Of a DNA stretch of 64,000 nucleotides, positions 13,439 to 24,293 are shown one piece after another. The translations under genes and the position numbers were made by a program. The stretch is from Sphingomonas jinjuensis (lineage in GTDB: Bacteria; Pseudomonadota; Alphaproteobacteria; Sphingomonadales; Sphingomonadaceae), in NCBI RefSeq assembly GCF_014197105.1, contig NZ_JACIEV010000005.1, forward strand, positions 221,908 through 285,907. Reading direction: 5' to 3'. The notes beneath the pieces are model-generated. The model saw nothing but the letters and a program-made list of their open reading frames with translations. It did not search any database and had not been told where the DNA came from. Positions within the stretch are counted from its first letter, which is position 1. Every line of letters starts with the position of its first letter.

Positions 13439-14481
13439 CAGTAAGTCTCCACCAGCACGTCGGTGTACAGCTCGCCAACCTCGGGCTCGGGCGTGCTCTC
13501 GGCAAAGTCGGCGGCTTCGTTGACCGTCTTGCGGATGTCCTGTTCGACCTTCTTCAACTCTTCTTCCTTGACGCCCTGCTCGGTCAGCAGGCGCTTGACG
13601 TGCTCGATGGGGTCGGACTTGTCGCGCACCGCCTGCACTTCGTCGCGGCTGCGGTACTTGGCGGGGTCCGACATGGAGTGGCCACGATAGCGATAGGTCT
13701 TCATCTCGAGGATGACCGGCCCCTTGCCCGCGCGCACCCACGCCAGCGCCTCCTCGGCGGCACCGCGGCACGCCAGCACGTCCATGCCGTCGACCTGGAT
13801 GCCGGGGATGCGGAAGCTTTCGCCGCGGCGATACAGCTGGTCCTCGGACGACGCGCGATTGACGCTCGTGCCCATGGCGTACTGGTTGTTCTCGATTACG
13901 AAGATGATCGGCAGCTTCCACAGCTCGGCCATGTTGAAGCTCTCGTACACCTGGCCCTGGTTGGCCGCGCCGTCGCCGAAATAGGCCAGGCACACGCCGC
14001 CGTCGCCGCTGTACTTGTGCTTGAAGGCCAGGCCGGTGCCCAGCGACACCTGCGCGCCGACGATGCCGTGCCCGCCGTAGAATCGCTTCTCGGTCGAGAA
14101 CATGTGCATCGAGCCGCCCTTGCCCTTGGAAATGCCGGCGGCACGTCCGGTGAGCTCGGCCATGATGACCTTGGGATCGATGCCATAGGCCAGCATGTGG
14201 CCATGGTCGCGATAGCCGGTGATGACCGAATCTCGCTCGCCGTCGAGCGCCGACTGAAGGCCGACGGCGACCGCTTCCTGGCCGATGTACAAATGGCAGA
14301 AGCCGCCGATGAAGCCCAGGCCATAGAGCTGGCCCGCCTTCTCCTCGAAGCGGCGGATCAGCAGCATTTCCTTGTAGAACTGAAGCAACTGTTCCGGGTT
14401 CGCCTCGAACGGCTGCGGTTCGGCAGGACGCTCGCGGTTGGGAATGGGCGGCTCGTTGGTGCGCACAGGGGCTTTGGCCAC
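13438..14481 (-). CDS. pdhA: Pyruvate dehydrogenase E1 component, alpha subunit
   Basis: 347 residues from a GTG at 14481, chosen because the product then begins MAKAPVRTN like alphaproteobacterial PdhA; an upstream ATG at 14550 in the same frame would add 23 unconserved residues. The thiamine diphosphate motif is present: GDG at 169-171 and NN at 198-199, and the phosphorylation-loop-like segment [11 protein letters not shown] follows. It forms an alpha2beta2 E1 with PdhB. First gene of the pdhA-pdhB operon. Confidence 0.95.
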   Translation of the reverse strand: MAKAPVRTNEPPIPNRERPAEPQPFEANPEQLLQFYKEMLLIRRFEEKAGQLYGLGFIGGFCHLYIGQEAVAVGLQSALDGERDSVITGYRDHGHMLAYGIDPKVIMAELTGRAAGISKGKGGSMHMFSTEKRFYGGHGIVGAQVSLGTGLAFKHKYSGDGGVCLAYFGDGAANQGQVYESFNMAELWKLPIIFVIENNQYAMGTSVNRASSEDQLYRRGESFRIPGIQVDGMDVLACRGAAEEALAWVRAGKGPVILEMKTYRYRGHSMSDPAKYRSRDEVQAVRDKSDPIEHVKRLLTEQGVKEEELKKVEQDIRKTVNEAADFAESTPEPEVGELYTDVLVETY

Positions 14482-14597
14482 GATCAGGAAAACCTCGTTT
14501 CCGTAGGGGAGATGTGGGTGCCTATAGTCCTGCTTCATTGCTCCTTTCAATTCCCGCGGTTGCTCCCGGCGCTGACAGCGGCCAAAGCGTCTCTCAC

Positions 14598-15878
14598 ATG
14601 GCCGAAATCGTCCACCCGCTGCGTATCGCCGACTTCCGCGCCTATTGGCTGTCGCGCTTCGCGGGCACCATCGCGCTGTCGGCGCAGGGCATCATCATCG
14701 GCTGGCAGGTTTACGGCATCGCCCGTGAAACCATGCCGATCAGGGAGGCAGCGTTCCTCCTCGGCATGATCGGGCTGGTCCAGTTCGTGCCGCTGTTCCT
14801 GCTGACCCCGGTGGTCGGGCTGGCGGCCGACACCTTCGACCGGCGCTGGATCGTTCGCTTTACCACGCTTCTGCTGACGGTCAACGCGCTGATGCTTGGC
14901 GTGTTGACGTGGATCGGCGACCTGTCGCTGCCCTTCCTGTTCGTCGCCGCCGGCTTCGTCGGCGTGGCCCGCGCCTTCGCAGGGCCTGCCTATTCGTCGC
15001 TCGCGCCCAACCTCGTCCCGCGCGAAAGCCTGCCGACTGCCATCGCGATCAGCACCCTGGCGTGGCAGACCGGCACGATCGCCGGGCCGAGCGTCGGCGG
15101 CCTCCTCTACGCGATCCACCCCGACGTCGCCTATGCCACCGTCGCGGCGCTGTTCGTCCTCGCGCTCGGGCTGATGTTCCTGATCGGCAAGGTGCCGCAG
15201 CCGCCGGCGCAGACCGACCGCCATCCGATGCAGCGGATCCTCGACGGCTTCCGCTACGTCCGCGCCAACCGGCTGGTGCTGGCGACGATCACGCTCGACC
15301 TGTTCGTCGTCCTGCTTGCCGGCGCCACCGCGCTGCTGCCGATCTACGCGCGCGACATCCTCCATGTCGGGGCGAGCGGCCTTGGCTTCCTTGCCGCGGG
15401 CATGGGTATCGGCGCGGCCGTGGCGTCGCTGTGGTTCTCGTTCCGGCCAATGAAATCCGACGTCGGCCGCAAGATGCTGATCGCGGTACTGATCTTTGCG
15501 GCTGCGATCCTGACGTTCGGTCTTTCGACCAACTTCTACCTCAGCCTCGTCGCGCTGATCGTCGCCGGCGCCGCGGACATGGTGTCGGTCTATGTCCGCA
15601 CCTCGCTGATCCAGCTCCACACGCCCGATGCGATGCGCGGCCGCGTATCGGCGGTGTCGCAGCTGACCATTTCCGCCTCGAACGAACTCGGCGAAGCCGA
15701 GAGCGGCTTGCTCGCTTCGCTGCTCGGGCCGGTCGGCGCGGTCGTCTTCGGCGGCTGCGCGGCGATCGGCATCACGCTTCTCTGGTCGCACCTGTTCCCG
15801 GAACTCAAGCGGGCGCGAACCTTTGATCCTCCCGACATGCTCGAAGCCGAGCCCCAACACGGAGTAGCACAGCCATGA
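14598..15878 (+). CDS. MFS transporter, EntS/DUF894-like
   Basis: 426 residues from the ATG at 14598. About 11-12 hydrophobic segments, with the loop 2-3 motif seen as [11 protein letters not shown], a variant of the major facilitator G-x-x-x-D-R-x-x-R pattern. The family includes exporters of siderophores and drugs, but the substrate is unknown. The end of the gene overlaps cysK by 4 bp (ATGA), a conserved-looking arrangement that hints at co-expression and possibly at export of a cysteine-related compound; that is only inference. Confidence 0.8.
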   Translation: MAEIVHPLRIADFRAYWLSRFAGTIALSAQGIIIGWQVYGIARETMPIREAAFLLGMIGLVQFVPLFLLTPVVGLAADTFDRRWIVRFTTLLLTVNALMLGVLTWIGDLSLPFLFVAAGFVGVARAFAGPAYSSLAPNLVPRESLPTAIAISTLAWQTGTIAGPSVGGLLYAIHPDVAYATVAALFVLALGLMFLIGKVPQPPAQTDRHPMQRILDGFRYVRANRLVLATITLDLFVVLLAGATALLPIYARDILHVGASGLGFLAAGMGIGAAVASLWFSFRPMKSDVGRKMLIAVLIFAAAILTFGLSTNFYLSLVALIVAGAADMVSVYVRTSLIQLHTPDAMRGRVSAVSQLTISASNELGEAESGLLASLLGPVGAVVFGGCAAIGITLLWSHLFPELKRARTFDPPDMLEAEPQHGVAQP

Positions 15879-16795
15879 AGGCGAACACCGTTCTCGAGAC
15901 GATCGGGAATACGCCCCATATCCGCCTGCAGCGCCTGTTTCCGGGCAGCGAGGTGTGGATCAAGTCCGAGCGCAGCAATCCCGGCGGTTCGATCAAGGAC
16001 CGCATCGCGCTGGCGATGATCGAGGCGGCCGAGGCATCGGGCGACCTCAAGCCCGGCGGGACGATCGTCGAGCCGACCAGCGGCAACACCGGTGTCGGCC
16101 TCGCCATGGTCGCGGCGGTGAAGGGCTACAAGCTGATCCTCGTCATGCCCGAATCGATGTCGATCGAGCGCCGACGGCTGATGCTGGCCTATGGCGCGAC
16201 CTTCGACCTGACGCCGCGCGAGAAGGGCATGAAGGGCGCGATCGAACGCGCGCTCGAGATCGTCTCGCAGACGCCCGGCGCCTGGATGCCGCAACAATTC
16301 GAGAATCCAGCGAACATCGACGTCCACGTCCGCACCACGTCGCAGGAGATCCTCAACGACTTCCGCGATTCGCCGATCGACGTCATCATCACCGGCGTTG
16401 GCACCGGCGGCCACATCACCGGCGTCGCCGAGACGCTGAAGAAGGAATGGCCGAACCTGAAGGTCTTCGCGGTCGAACCCACGGCGTCGCCGGTCATCGC
16501 GGGCGGCCAGCCCGGTCCGCACCCGATCCAGGGCATCGGCGCCGGCTTCATCCCCCGCAACCTTCACACCCAGGCGCTTGACGGCGTGATCGAGGTAGAC
16601 GCCGACGTCGCCAAGGACATGGCACGGCGCTCGGCGCGGGAGGAAGGTCTGCTCGTCGGCATTTCGTCGGGTGCCACCCTTGCGGCGATCCTCAAGAAGC
16701 TGCCCGATCTCCCCGACGGTGTCCGCGTGCTCGGCTTTAACTACGACACGGGCGAGCGCTATCTCTCGGTGCCGGATTTCCTGCCCGAGCAGTGA
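15875..16795 (+). CDS. cysK: Cysteine synthase A (O-acetylserine sulfhydrylase)
   Basis: 306 residues. Makes cysteine from O-acetylserine and sulfide with PLP. The Schiff-base lysine is Lys41 in SIKDR, and the phosphate-binding loop is TSGNTG at 68-73; GTGTGGH-type glycine motif follows ([10 protein letters not shown]). Length and order are normal for CysK. It takes the sulfide produced by the cys genes at 42-52 kb. Overlaps the MFS gene by 4 bp at its start and the SleB-like gene by 4 bp at its end. Confidence 0.95.
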   Translation: MKANTVLETIGNTPHIRLQRLFPGSEVWIKSERSNPGGSIKDRIALAMIEAAEASGDLKPGGTIVEPTSGNTGVGLAMVAAVKGYKLILVMPESMSIERRRLMLAYGATFDLTPREKGMKGAIERALEIVSQTPGAWMPQQFENPANIDVHVRTTSQEILNDFRDSPIDVIITGVGTGGHITGVAETLKKEWPNLKVFAVEPTASPVIAGGQPGPHPIQGIGAGFIPRNLHTQALDGVIEVDADVAKDMARRSAREEGLLVGISSGATLAAILKKLPDLPDGVRVLGFNYDTGERYLSVPDFLPEQ

Positions 16796-18069
16796 GTATC
16801 TCGACCAAGACCGGCGTGGCGCTGGGCGCGATCGCGCTCGGCGCCGTCGCAGTGCCGACCTGGGTGGTGCTTCATCCTCCGGCCCTGGCGGCCGCGCGCA
16901 AGATCGCGATCAAGTTGCCCAAGCGCATCGTGCCGCAGGCCGAGCTACCGCCGGTCGAGCCGGTTCGATTCGTCGATCTGTCGTCCGACGACGCGCGCGA
17001 ATACAACGCGTCTGTTCCGTTCTCCGACGCGCCCAACCCGGCGGCGCGGCCGTTCCGCTTTAGCGGCCCCACCGACGCTCGCGCGCGCGCGGTCGATTGC
17101 CTGGCGGCGGCAGTGCTTTACGAGGCCGGCGACGACGCCAAGGGCGAGCGCGCCGTGGCGCAGGTCGTCCTCAACCGTCTTCGCCATCCCGCCTTTCCCA
17201 AGACCGTGTGCGGCGTCGTGTTCGAGGGCGCGGAGCGATCGACCGGCTGCCAGTTCACCTTCACCTGTGACGGCGCCCTCACCCGCTGGTCGCCACCCGA
17301 CGCCGGCTGGCGCCGTGCCCGCGAGATCGCCGAGATGGCGCTGTCGGGATCAGTCTTTCGACCGGTCGGCTATTCGACGCATTATCATACCGACTGGGTC
17401 GTGCCCTATTGGCAGTCGAGCCTCGACAAGGTCGTAAAGGTCGGCAGTCACTTGTTCTTCCGCTGGGCCGGCTGGTGGGGCACGCCGCCCGCCTTCGGCC
17501 GCACCGTGTCGGGTGACGAGCCGTCGATCGCCAAGCTGGCGGCGGTGTCCGATGCGCATCGCCTGGGCGCCGCGCTGGACGAGGCAGCCGTGGCGACCAC
17601 GGATGCCGCCACCGCCGCGACGACCGGCACGCCCGCCAGCGTGGAGGCCGATCCCAACAGTTTCCTCGTCGTCCTGCCCCGCGGCGTCGCACCCGAAACC
17701 TACCCCGCGCTGGCGCAGCAGGCGTGCGGGGAGCGCACCTACTGCAAATTCTCCGCCTGGATCGATCCGGCCAAGCGCCCGGCGACGTTGCCGCTGAACG
17801 CCGCGGACATCGCGTCGATGACCTTCAGCTATCTCCGCGACCGCGTCGGCGGCTATGAGAAGCCCTTGTGGAATTGCCAGCAGGTCAAGCGCGCACCGCC
17901 TGGCCAGTGCATGAAGACGCAGATGCTCGGCACGGCGCCCCAGCCCGCCAACGCGGTCACGATCGAGCCGCTCCGCGGGCCGGGCGAACTCCCCGGCGTG
18001 CGTCGTCGCCCAGTCCCGGCCCCGACGCCCTCGCCGACCCCGTCTCCCGTTGGCGGCGACTATCGCTGA
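16792..18069 (+). CDS. Cell wall hydrolase, SleB family
   Basis: 425 residues. Starts at a GTG overlapping the cysK stop (GTGA). An N-terminal hydrophobic stretch (residues ~7-27) is a signal anchor. The catalytic Hydrolase_2 (SleB) domain spans about 100-215: [38 protein letters not shown] in order, with the catalytic Glu in YEAG and the [10 protein letters not shown] block, then [12 protein letters not shown]. The rest (215-425) is unassigned, ending in a Pro/Thr-rich tail. It probably cleaves peptidoglycan glycan strands. Last gene of the MFS-cysK-sleB-like unit. Confidence 0.88.
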   Translation: MSISTKTGVALGAIALGAVAVPTWVVLHPPALAAARKIAIKLPKRIVPQAELPPVEPVRFVDLSSDDAREYNASVPFSDAPNPAARPFRFSGPTDARARAVDCLAAAVLYEAGDDAKGERAVAQVVLNRLRHPAFPKTVCGVVFEGAERSTGCQFTFTCDGALTRWSPPDAGWRRAREIAEMALSGSVFRPVGYSTHYHTDWVVPYWQSSLDKVVKVGSHLFFRWAGWWGTPPAFGRTVSGDEPSIAKLAAVSDAHRLGAALDEAAVATTDAATAATTGTPASVEADPNSFLVVLPRGVAPETYPALAQQACGERTYCKFSAWIDPAKRPATLPLNAADIASMTFSYLRDRVGGYEKPLWNCQQVKRAPPGQCMKTQMLGTAPQPANAVTIEPLRGPGELPGVRRRPVPAPTPSPTPSPVGGDYR

Positions 18070-18073
18070 ATGA

Positions 18074-19588
18074 TCAGGCGGCAGGCAGCGGCTCCGCGCG
18101 GATCGGCGTGAATGCCGCCGGACGCGCGCCGCGCTGGATCGACTTCGACGTCAGCACCGCGCCAACGCCCAGCAACATGACAAAGGGCACCGCCGCGTTG
18201 CCGAAGAACCCCGAGGTGAAGCAGGTGACGACGGTCGCGACCTGCACGCCGAAGCAGGCCGCGGCAATCCGGGCGGTCGTCTCATCCGGAAGTCGGTTGC
18301 GGACACGGAACACCTGCACCGCCGCGATGACGAACATCATGAACAGCATCAGCATCGCGCCGACGCCGCCGGTAATCCCGGCTAGAATGTAGCCGTTGAC
18401 GAAATCGATGATGCCCTCGCCCTGCCGCAGGTCACCCATCACGACTTTGATCGTCGCCCAGTCATAGCCGAACACAGGGCTGCGCATAATCTCTTCGATA
18501 CCGCGGTCGAAAAGCTGGCGACGGTATTCCCCAGTGCCCTGCGAATCCTCCGATCCACCGGTAAACGCCGCCAGGCCGGCGATATAGCGGCCACCGATGG
18601 TTGCAGCACCGTAGAGCACTGCCATTCCCACCACAGCTATGCCGACCCGGGCATATTTGCCACGATAGGCCTCGAATCCTAGCCAGGCGAGGCCAGCGAA
18701 CACGAAACCGCCCCGCGACACCGTCGCATAGATGCCACCCAGCATCACCAGCACCGCAATCTGGAATGCGATAGTGCTCCGGAAAACGTTGCGAATCGCT
18801 AGTACAAGGATGAGCCCGAACGCACACAATCCAGCCAGGGAGTTCGATTCGAGGTAACTCCCTGTCGCGCGCATCATGCCCCCGCGCACCTTGAACGCGA
18901 GCGCCTTCGGCAACGGAATGCCGGTCGACCAAAAGATGTTCTCGTAGATCGGCCAGTAGGCGCGCGACTGGTAGAGACCGATCACCGCCTGCAGCGCGAT
19001 CGCGATCATGAACGCCGTCGCGAAGCGACGGATATCCGCTCGCGTCTGCAGCCCCTGCGCCGCGATCAGGAACGGAATACCATAGAGCATGAAGGTTTCG
19101 ATCAGCGACCGTAGGGACGTCGTCGCATTGGCGCCGTGGATCATCGTGATGATCGTCACAATGTAAAGTAGGACGAACGGTACCGCTGCCCCGGCGCCGA
19201 TCCGCAATGCCGGTCCGCTGCGCCGGTGGACCGACAGCGCCAGCAAGGCGCCCACGAACACGCAGTGCCATGACGTCACCGTCAACAGCGCCGATCCGCC
19301 AACGCGGATCTCCTGGCTCATCGCCGGTATGCCCAGCATCGCAAATGGCAGGAAAGGCGCCACATCCTCCCGACGCTTCGCCGCCAGCGGCACGACCAGG
19401 AATGCGAAACCGAAGATCGCCCATATCGATGGCGCGAACATCGCCCCCGTGTAGATCGCCGGCATGATCCACAGCGCCCGCTGGCGGATCCAGCTGCGGT
19501 CGGGTTCACGCAGCAGTCCGGTGAGGAGCCAGCCCGCCACCCCCAGGATCAGCGAGACCTTGACGCACGAAACCATCACCGAAAACAT
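18074..19588 (-). CDS. O-antigen ligase/polymerase (Wzy/WaaL-like) membrane protein
   Basis: 504 residues with about 11-12 transmembrane segments and a large periplasmic loop (around residues 310-385, GGRYIAGLAAFTGGSEDSQGTGEYRRQLFDRGIEE...). The loop carries R-x3-FDRG and a downstream YDWA motif resembling the conserved Arg-rich loop of the Wzy_C/O-antigen ligase family. Such proteins polymerise or transfer polysaccharide units in the periplasmic face of the inner membrane. No glycosyltransferases or flippase genes are adjacent, so it is an orphan and its glycan is unknown. Convergent with the SleB-like gene (4 bp gap). Confidence 0.75.
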   Translation of the reverse strand: MFSVMVSCVKVSLILGVAGWLLTGLLREPDRSWIRQRALWIMPAIYTGAMFAPSIWAIFGFAFLVVPLAAKRREDVAPFLPFAMLGIPAMSQEIRVGGSALLTVTSWHCVFVGALLALSVHRRSGPALRIGAGAAVPFVLLYIVTIITMIHGANATTSLRSLIETFMLYGIPFLIAAQGLQTRADIRRFATAFMIAIALQAVIGLYQSRAYWPIYENIFWSTGIPLPKALAFKVRGGMMRATGSYLESNSLAGLCAFGLILVLAIRNVFRSTIAFQIAVLVMLGGIYATVSRGGFVFAGLAWLGFEAYRGKYARVGIAVVGMAVLYGAATIGGRYIAGLAAFTGGSEDSQGTGEYRRQLFDRGIEEIMRSPVFGYDWATIKVVMGDLRQGEGIIDFVNGYILAGITGGVGAMLMLFMMFVIAAVQVFRVRNRLPDETTARIAAACFGVQVATVVTCFTSGFFGNAAVPFVMLLGVGAVLTSKSIQRGARPAAFTPIRAEPLPAA

Positions 19589-19747
19589 GCGTCAGACCTT
19601 CGACCGTCAGCCACGCCCCGCGGGCGGCGGGGCGAGGAGCGACTTTTGGCAGCAGCCCCTTTAAAAGTCCATGAACCGGACCATCGGCTTTGACCGGTGC
19701 ATAAAATCGGTTGCGGAGCGCTCGACGCGAAGGCAACACCTAGGCCG

Positions 19748-20251
19748 ATGACAGAGCTCCTTTGGCCGGCACCCGCGCAGTATCTACGCGAAGACGCGAT
19801 CCGCGGCGGCATGGACCTGTTGCTATTTGCCCATAAATCGCACCTGCGCCGGGCCGACGAAGAACTCTCCGCGCTTCAGATCGGTCGCGCCCACCATCGC
19901 GTGCTCTATTTCGTCGCGCGCCAGCCGGGGCTGTCGGTCGGCGAGCTGCTCGACCTGCTCGGCGTGACCAAGCAGTCGCTTGGCCGGGTTATGACCGACC
20001 TGCAGAAGCGCGGCCTCATCATTCAGGAGCCCGGCCAGCGCGACCGTCGCCAGCGTCTCCTACGGCTCAGTGCCGAGGGTCATGATCTCGAACAGCGCCT
20101 GTTCAACGAGCTGCGCGCCAACATGCAGCGCGCCTATGCCGCCGCCGGCGAAACCGCGGTCAATGGCTATTGGTCGATGATGCAGCATCTGATGACGCCC
20201 GAGGCGCGGTCGCAATTCGCCGCATTCCACGCCAAGTCGAAGAACAGCTAG
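19748..20251 (+). CDS. MarR family transcriptional regulator
   Basis: 167 residues from ATG 19748. The winged helix-turn-helix is clear: LSALQIGRAHHRVLYFVARQPGLSVGELLDLLGVTKQSLGRVMTDLQKRGLI (about residues 39-90), with the RDRRQRLLRLSAEG wing. A C-terminal helical dimerisation region follows. MarR proteins repress or activate genes in response to small ligands or oxidants. The divergent gene is the O-antigen ligase-like protein (159 bp away), a possible target but without direct evidence. It ends 1 bp from the convergent DUF218 gene. Confidence 0.9.
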   Translation: MTELLWPAPAQYLREDAIRGGMDLLLFAHKSHLRRADEELSALQIGRAHHRVLYFVARQPGLSVGELLDLLGVTKQSLGRVMTDLQKRGLIIQEPGQRDRRQRLLRLSAEGHDLEQRLFNELRANMQRAYAAAGETAVNGYWSMMQHLMTPEARSQFAAFHAKSKNS

Positions 20252-20252
20252 G

Positions 20253-21386
20253 TCACGGATCGAGCGGATCGGCCGGATCGATCCGCAGCGACAGCGGTGA
20301 GGGCCTGAAGACCAGATCGTTTGCGCTTACCCGCTGTCCGACCGCGCCCGGCTGGTAGCCGAGCTCGCGCAGGTTGCGCGCCGTGAACTCCGCGCCCTCG
20401 ATATAGCGGCTCTGATCGACGTTGGTGACGATCAGCGTATCGCGGTCGAGCGGCACGCCGAGCGACACCAGCCGCCGCGTGACGTTGCGCAGATTGGTCG
20501 TGGTGTGGCGGGCATAAGGCTCGATCACCACCGCCTCGGCCGGCACGCCATAGCGATCGACCAGCGCGCGGCGGATCTCGACCGCCTCGACGAAGCGCGT
20601 CCGGCGCGGATGAACCGATCCGCCGGTGACGACGATCAGCGGCGCCAGCCCGCGGCGATAGCGATCCGCCGCCATCCGGGCATTGGCATCGCTCGCGGTG
20701 GACAGCTGCACGCCCGGCTCTTCGGGCCCGATGCCCGGCACGATCAGCGCGGTGTAGGGAAAGCGGCTCCAGTCGGTGCGCTTCGCCAACGCCACCGCAC
20801 CGGCATGGTGACGGGCATCGAGCGGTTCGAACGCGATCGCCTCGGTCCGATCGTTGACCGTCAGCAGCGCCAGCGCCAGGCCCAGACTCTCGTCGCGCAG
20901 ACCGCTGCTCGGCACGCATGACGCCGCCATCTTCACGGCGCGGGCAACCTTGGCCGCCCGCGCCGGCGAGCCAGCAGCATCGTCGGGCCCGTCGATCTTG
21001 GGATAGAGCGGCGCCTGCGCCCCGGCATAGACGTCGAGCACGCGGTCCAGGCCGTCGATCTCACGCGTTACCGCCGCCGCCCCGCTGTCGCCGGCCAGCC
21101 GCATCGCAGCGCTGGGCGCCACGACATCCCGGGCCTGGGCAAGCGCGGCGCGATCGGCGTCGCGCCAATGCGCGGCCTCGACCACACAAGGTGCGACTCC
21201 ACGGCACGCCGCCATGCGCGCCTTCCGCGATGCGAGGATCCGCTTCACCGCCGTCCCCCGCACCCAGCCGCCGGCATCGACGGCGAGCGTCGGGAACAGC
21301 GCCGGCCCGAGCCGCGGCGGGCAGGAAGCCGCCACGGCCGCGCCGCTCGATGCGAGCAGGATCCCGGCGATCGCGGCGCGAATCAC
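20253..21386 (-). CDS. YdcF/DUF218 family exported protein
   Basis: 377 residues. Residues 1-19 are a signal peptide (AGILLASSGAAVAAS). The C-terminal half has the DUF218 Rossmann-like fold: FPYTALIVPGIGPEEPG, PLIVVTGGSVHP (about 240-251), EPYARHTTTNLRNVTRRL and DTLIVTNVDQSRY. DUF218 proteins include SanA/ElyC-like envelope proteins and bind nucleotide-like or lipid-linked ligands; the exact function here is not known. The ATG overlaps the TonB-dependent receptor stop by 4 bp, indicating translational coupling to receptor production and a role in the same uptake or signalling locus. Confidence 0.82.
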   Translation of the reverse strand: MIRAAIAGILLASSGAAVAASCPPRLGPALFPTLAVDAGGWVRGTAVKRILASRKARMAACRGVAPCVVEAAHWRDADRAALAQARDVVAPSAAMRLAGDSGAAAVTREIDGLDRVLDVYAGAQAPLYPKIDGPDDAAGSPARAAKVARAVKMAASCVPSSGLRDESLGLALALLTVNDRTEAIAFEPLDARHHAGAVALAKRTDWSRFPYTALIVPGIGPEEPGVQLSTASDANARMAADRYRRGLAPLIVVTGGSVHPRRTRFVEAVEIRRALVDRYGVPAEAVVIEPYARHTTTNLRNVTRRLVSLGVPLDRDTLIVTNVDQSRYIEGAEFTARNLRELGYQPGAVGQRVSANDLVFRPSPLSLRIDPADPLDP

Positions 21387-24196
21387 CAGGACTTGCTCAG
21401 GATGAAGCGAACGCTCCTGCCGAAAATCGGCCGGCCGTAGATCGCGTCACGCGTCGACTGGCCGCTCAGCTGGTCGGTGCGCGGGTTGCCCTCGGTCAGG
21501 CCGCGCGCGTTGGTGATGTTGTCGCCGACGACCTGGAACTGCACCGTCCCGCGCGTCAGCGTCACACCCAGGCCGAAAGTGCCGAACGCCGGCAGTCGCG
21601 TCTGGTTGAACAGGTCGACGTAGCGCAGTCCGGTGTACTCGTAGCGACCGTACAGCTCGATCCCCGTCCCGTTGCGCTCGAAGGCGAAGGTCGGGCGGAC
21701 GTTGCCGAACCACTTGGGCTCGCGGATGATCTGGTTGCCGTTGACCGCCGACGGATCGGCGCCCGAGCTGTTCTGCAGGTTCTTGTACTGCGGATTCTGG
21801 TACGTCAGCGAGCCCGACACGAAGAACCAGCTGACCGGCGCCAGCGTGCCGTCCGCCTCGATCCCCTTCACTGTCGCCTCGCCGATGAACGGCACCGACT
21901 GGTCGTTTCGGCCCGTCGCCGGGTTGAACGCCACGAACGACGCGTTGAATGGATTGAACTTCGTGTAGAAGCCCGTGAGGTACAGATAGTTGCGCCCGAA
22001 CGACGCCTTCAGCCCGGCCTCGAACTGGTCGGCCTTGGTCGTCAGGATCACCGGATCAATGCCGTAGAAGCTGGTCGACTGCGGCGGCACCTCCAGGTGG
22101 GAGGCGCGGGCATAGCCGCCGAGATGGTCGTTGACGTCGTAATTGGCGCCGACCGTCCAGTTGGTGATCCTGGGCTTGCCGGTGCGCTGCTGGCGGGCGC
22201 CGGTGAAGCCGCGGACGGTGTTGTCCGCCAGCGTCGTCGGATCCCCGAGGTTTACCGATGTCGACAACAGGCCATAGCCGTTGATGGTGTATTCCTCATG
22301 GCGGATGCCGCCGTCGATGCGCAGGCCGCGCACGACTTCCCAGGTGTCGTTGGCGTACACCGCCCACATCCGGGTATCGACCTCGCCCTGATTCAGCGTC
22401 GTGCCATAGCGCAGCACGCCATTGTCGGTGACCCGGCCGAGGATCTGGCCGCTCGCCGAATAGGCATAGAGGTCGAGCGGGCGCGGCTGGCTGCGTACCT
22501 CGAACAGGTAATCCTGATAGATCGCCTTGTTGGTCAGCCCATAGGCCGCGCCATAGACGCCGACGCGAACGTCGTGCTTGCCGATGCCGGTCTCGAAGCT
22601 GCGCGTGACGCTGAGGTCGCTCTGCCCCGAATAGAAGGACGAGCCGACGCCGCGATACTGCGCCTGGACGACGAGGCCGGAGGCGCTAGCCGGATCATAG
22701 GGGGTCTGGCCATAGGTGCCCGCCAGCGCATAGCCCAGGCGCGAGACGTTGGCGCCGAACGCGGTGCGCGACGCCGTCAGGAAGCCGTTGGCGAAGGTCG
22801 TCGCATCGGCCGGGTTCGACGTCGAATAGAGCGCGTCGAAATCGAGCCGGCCGCGCGTGTAGCCGCCCTTGAACGACACCAGCCACTTGTCGAAATCGCC
22901 TTCGAACTGAACGCCGAAGTTGCCATACTCCATATGGCGACCGCTCTCGAGATTGCGGACGTCGGTCCGCACCACGCCATTCGCGTCGCGATAGCGAAGC
23001 GGCACATTCTGCAGATACGGCGAATTGAGCGTGCCGTGGAAGAAGTCGATGTACTTGTCGAGCGACACCGCCGGATTGCGCGGATCGGCGACCGGGATCG
23101 GCAGGTAGAAGACGTTGTGGTCGTTCAGATAGTTGCCGGTCACGCGGATGAACCCGTTGCCGAAGTCGTGCTTCAGGTTCGCGCGGATCTGGCCGCCGCG
23201 ATCGTTCGGGAAGCCGTTGTCGCGCTGGCCGCCGTCGCGACGGATGAACCCGCCGATCGCATAATAGGTGTCGTCGCCCAGCGGGCCAGACAGCATCGCG
23301 TCGAGGCGATAGAGGTCGGTGGTGCCCGCGGTCACCTGCACCTTGCCGTGCGGCGTGTCGGTGCCGCTCGCGGTGATCGAGTTAACGATCGCCGCCGCCT
23401 GGCTGCCATAGATCGGCGCCGGGCCGCCGCGCACCACCTCGACCCGCTCGGTCATCAGATCGTAGCGATTGAGGCTGTCGCCGCGGAAGAAGTTGCCGTT
23501 CATGTCATGGAACAGCGGCAGGCCGTCCTGCTGAAACTGCGCATAGCCGTCGTCGGTCGGGATGCCGCGGATGCGCGTGATGTTCTGCACCTCACCGCCG
23601 GTCGGCTCGACCTGGATGCCGGGCAGCTTGCCGAGCAGGTCGGCGAAGTTGAGCGGCGCCAGCCGCTTGATGTCGTCCTGCCCCAGCGAGTTGACCGCAT
23701 AGGACACGTCGAAACGACGCTGGCGGCGTGCCGAGCCGGTGACGATGACGTCGGGGGCTTCCTCTTCGGTCACCGCCTGCGCAGGATCGGCGGTCTGCGT
23801 CGCCTCGGCGGTCTGCACCGGTGTCGCGGCGACCGGGGCAGCAGCGGCTGCGACGGGGCGGATCGGCTGCGACGACGCGACGATCAGATAGGCACCGCTT
23901 GCCGTAGCCTTGTAGGCGAGGCCCGAACCGCGCAGCATCGCCGCCAGCGCGGCATCGACGCCCATCTGGCCGGCGATCGCATTGGCGCGCTTGCCGCGGA
24001 CCAACTCGGGCGCGAACAGGATCTGGCGGCCGCTCTGGCGCGAAAAGGCGATCAGCGCCTGGCCCAGGTCCTGGCGTGCGATCTTGACGCCCACCGCCGC
24101 CTGCGCCGCCGCGCCGAACGTCGGCAGCGACAGACCCGCGACCATGCTCGTCACCAACAGACCACGCAGCAGAGCGCGCTTGCGGTTCACCGTCAT
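21383..24196 (-). CDS. TonB-dependent receptor with N-terminal STN (signalling) domain
   Basis: 937 residues from ATG 24196, preceded by GGGGGAA. Residues 1-34 are a signal peptide. The secretin/TonB short N-terminal (STN) domain runs about 38-105 (LGQALIAFSRQSGRQILFAPEL), which in FecA-type receptors passes a signal to FecR. A Pro/Ala linker leads to the TonB box region (DVIVTGSARRQ) and the plug (NFADLLGKLPGIQVEPTGG), then the outer-membrane beta-barrel ending in the typical aromatic C-terminus (FILSKSW). Lies downstream of fecI/fecR-type genes on the same strand. The substrate is not visible; the neighbouring mannosidase suggests a glycan. Confidence 0.93.
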   Translation of the reverse strand: MTVNRKRALLRGLLVTSMVAGLSLPTFGAAAQAAVGVKIARQDLGQALIAFSRQSGRQILFAPELVRGKRANAIAGQMGVDAALAAMLRGSGLAYKATASGAYLIVASSQPIRPVAAAAAPVAATPVQTAEATQTADPAQAVTEEEAPDVIVTGSARRQRRFDVSYAVNSLGQDDIKRLAPLNFADLLGKLPGIQVEPTGGEVQNITRIRGIPTDDGYAQFQQDGLPLFHDMNGNFFRGDSLNRYDLMTERVEVVRGGPAPIYGSQAAAIVNSITASGTDTPHGKVQVTAGTTDLYRLDAMLSGPLGDDTYYAIGGFIRRDGGQRDNGFPNDRGGQIRANLKHDFGNGFIRVTGNYLNDHNVFYLPIPVADPRNPAVSLDKYIDFFHGTLNSPYLQNVPLRYRDANGVVRTDVRNLESGRHMEYGNFGVQFEGDFDKWLVSFKGGYTRGRLDFDALYSTSNPADATTFANGFLTASRTAFGANVSRLGYALAGTYGQTPYDPASASGLVVQAQYRGVGSSFYSGQSDLSVTRSFETGIGKHDVRVGVYGAAYGLTNKAIYQDYLFEVRSQPRPLDLYAYSASGQILGRVTDNGVLRYGTTLNQGEVDTRMWAVYANDTWEVVRGLRIDGGIRHEEYTINGYGLLSTSVNLGDPTTLADNTVRGFTGARQQRTGKPRITNWTVGANYDVNDHLGGYARASHLEVPPQSTSFYGIDPVILTTKADQFEAGLKASFGRNYLYLTGFYTKFNPFNASFVAFNPATGRNDQSVPFIGEATVKGIEADGTLAPVSWFFVSGSLTYQNPQYKNLQNSSGADPSAVNGNQIIREPKWFGNVRPTFAFERNGTGIELYGRYEYTGLRYVDLFNQTRLPAFGTFGLGVTLTRGTVQFQVVGDNITNARGLTEGNPRTDQLSGQSTRDAIYGRPIFGRSVRFILSKSW

Positions 24197-24293
24197 GCTA
24201 AATTTCCCCCAAATGCCGGACCTTCGCCGGCCATTCTCCACTCAAGACGCAAGGGTCTCGAAAACCCGAACGCGCCTCTGGCAAAAATTTACG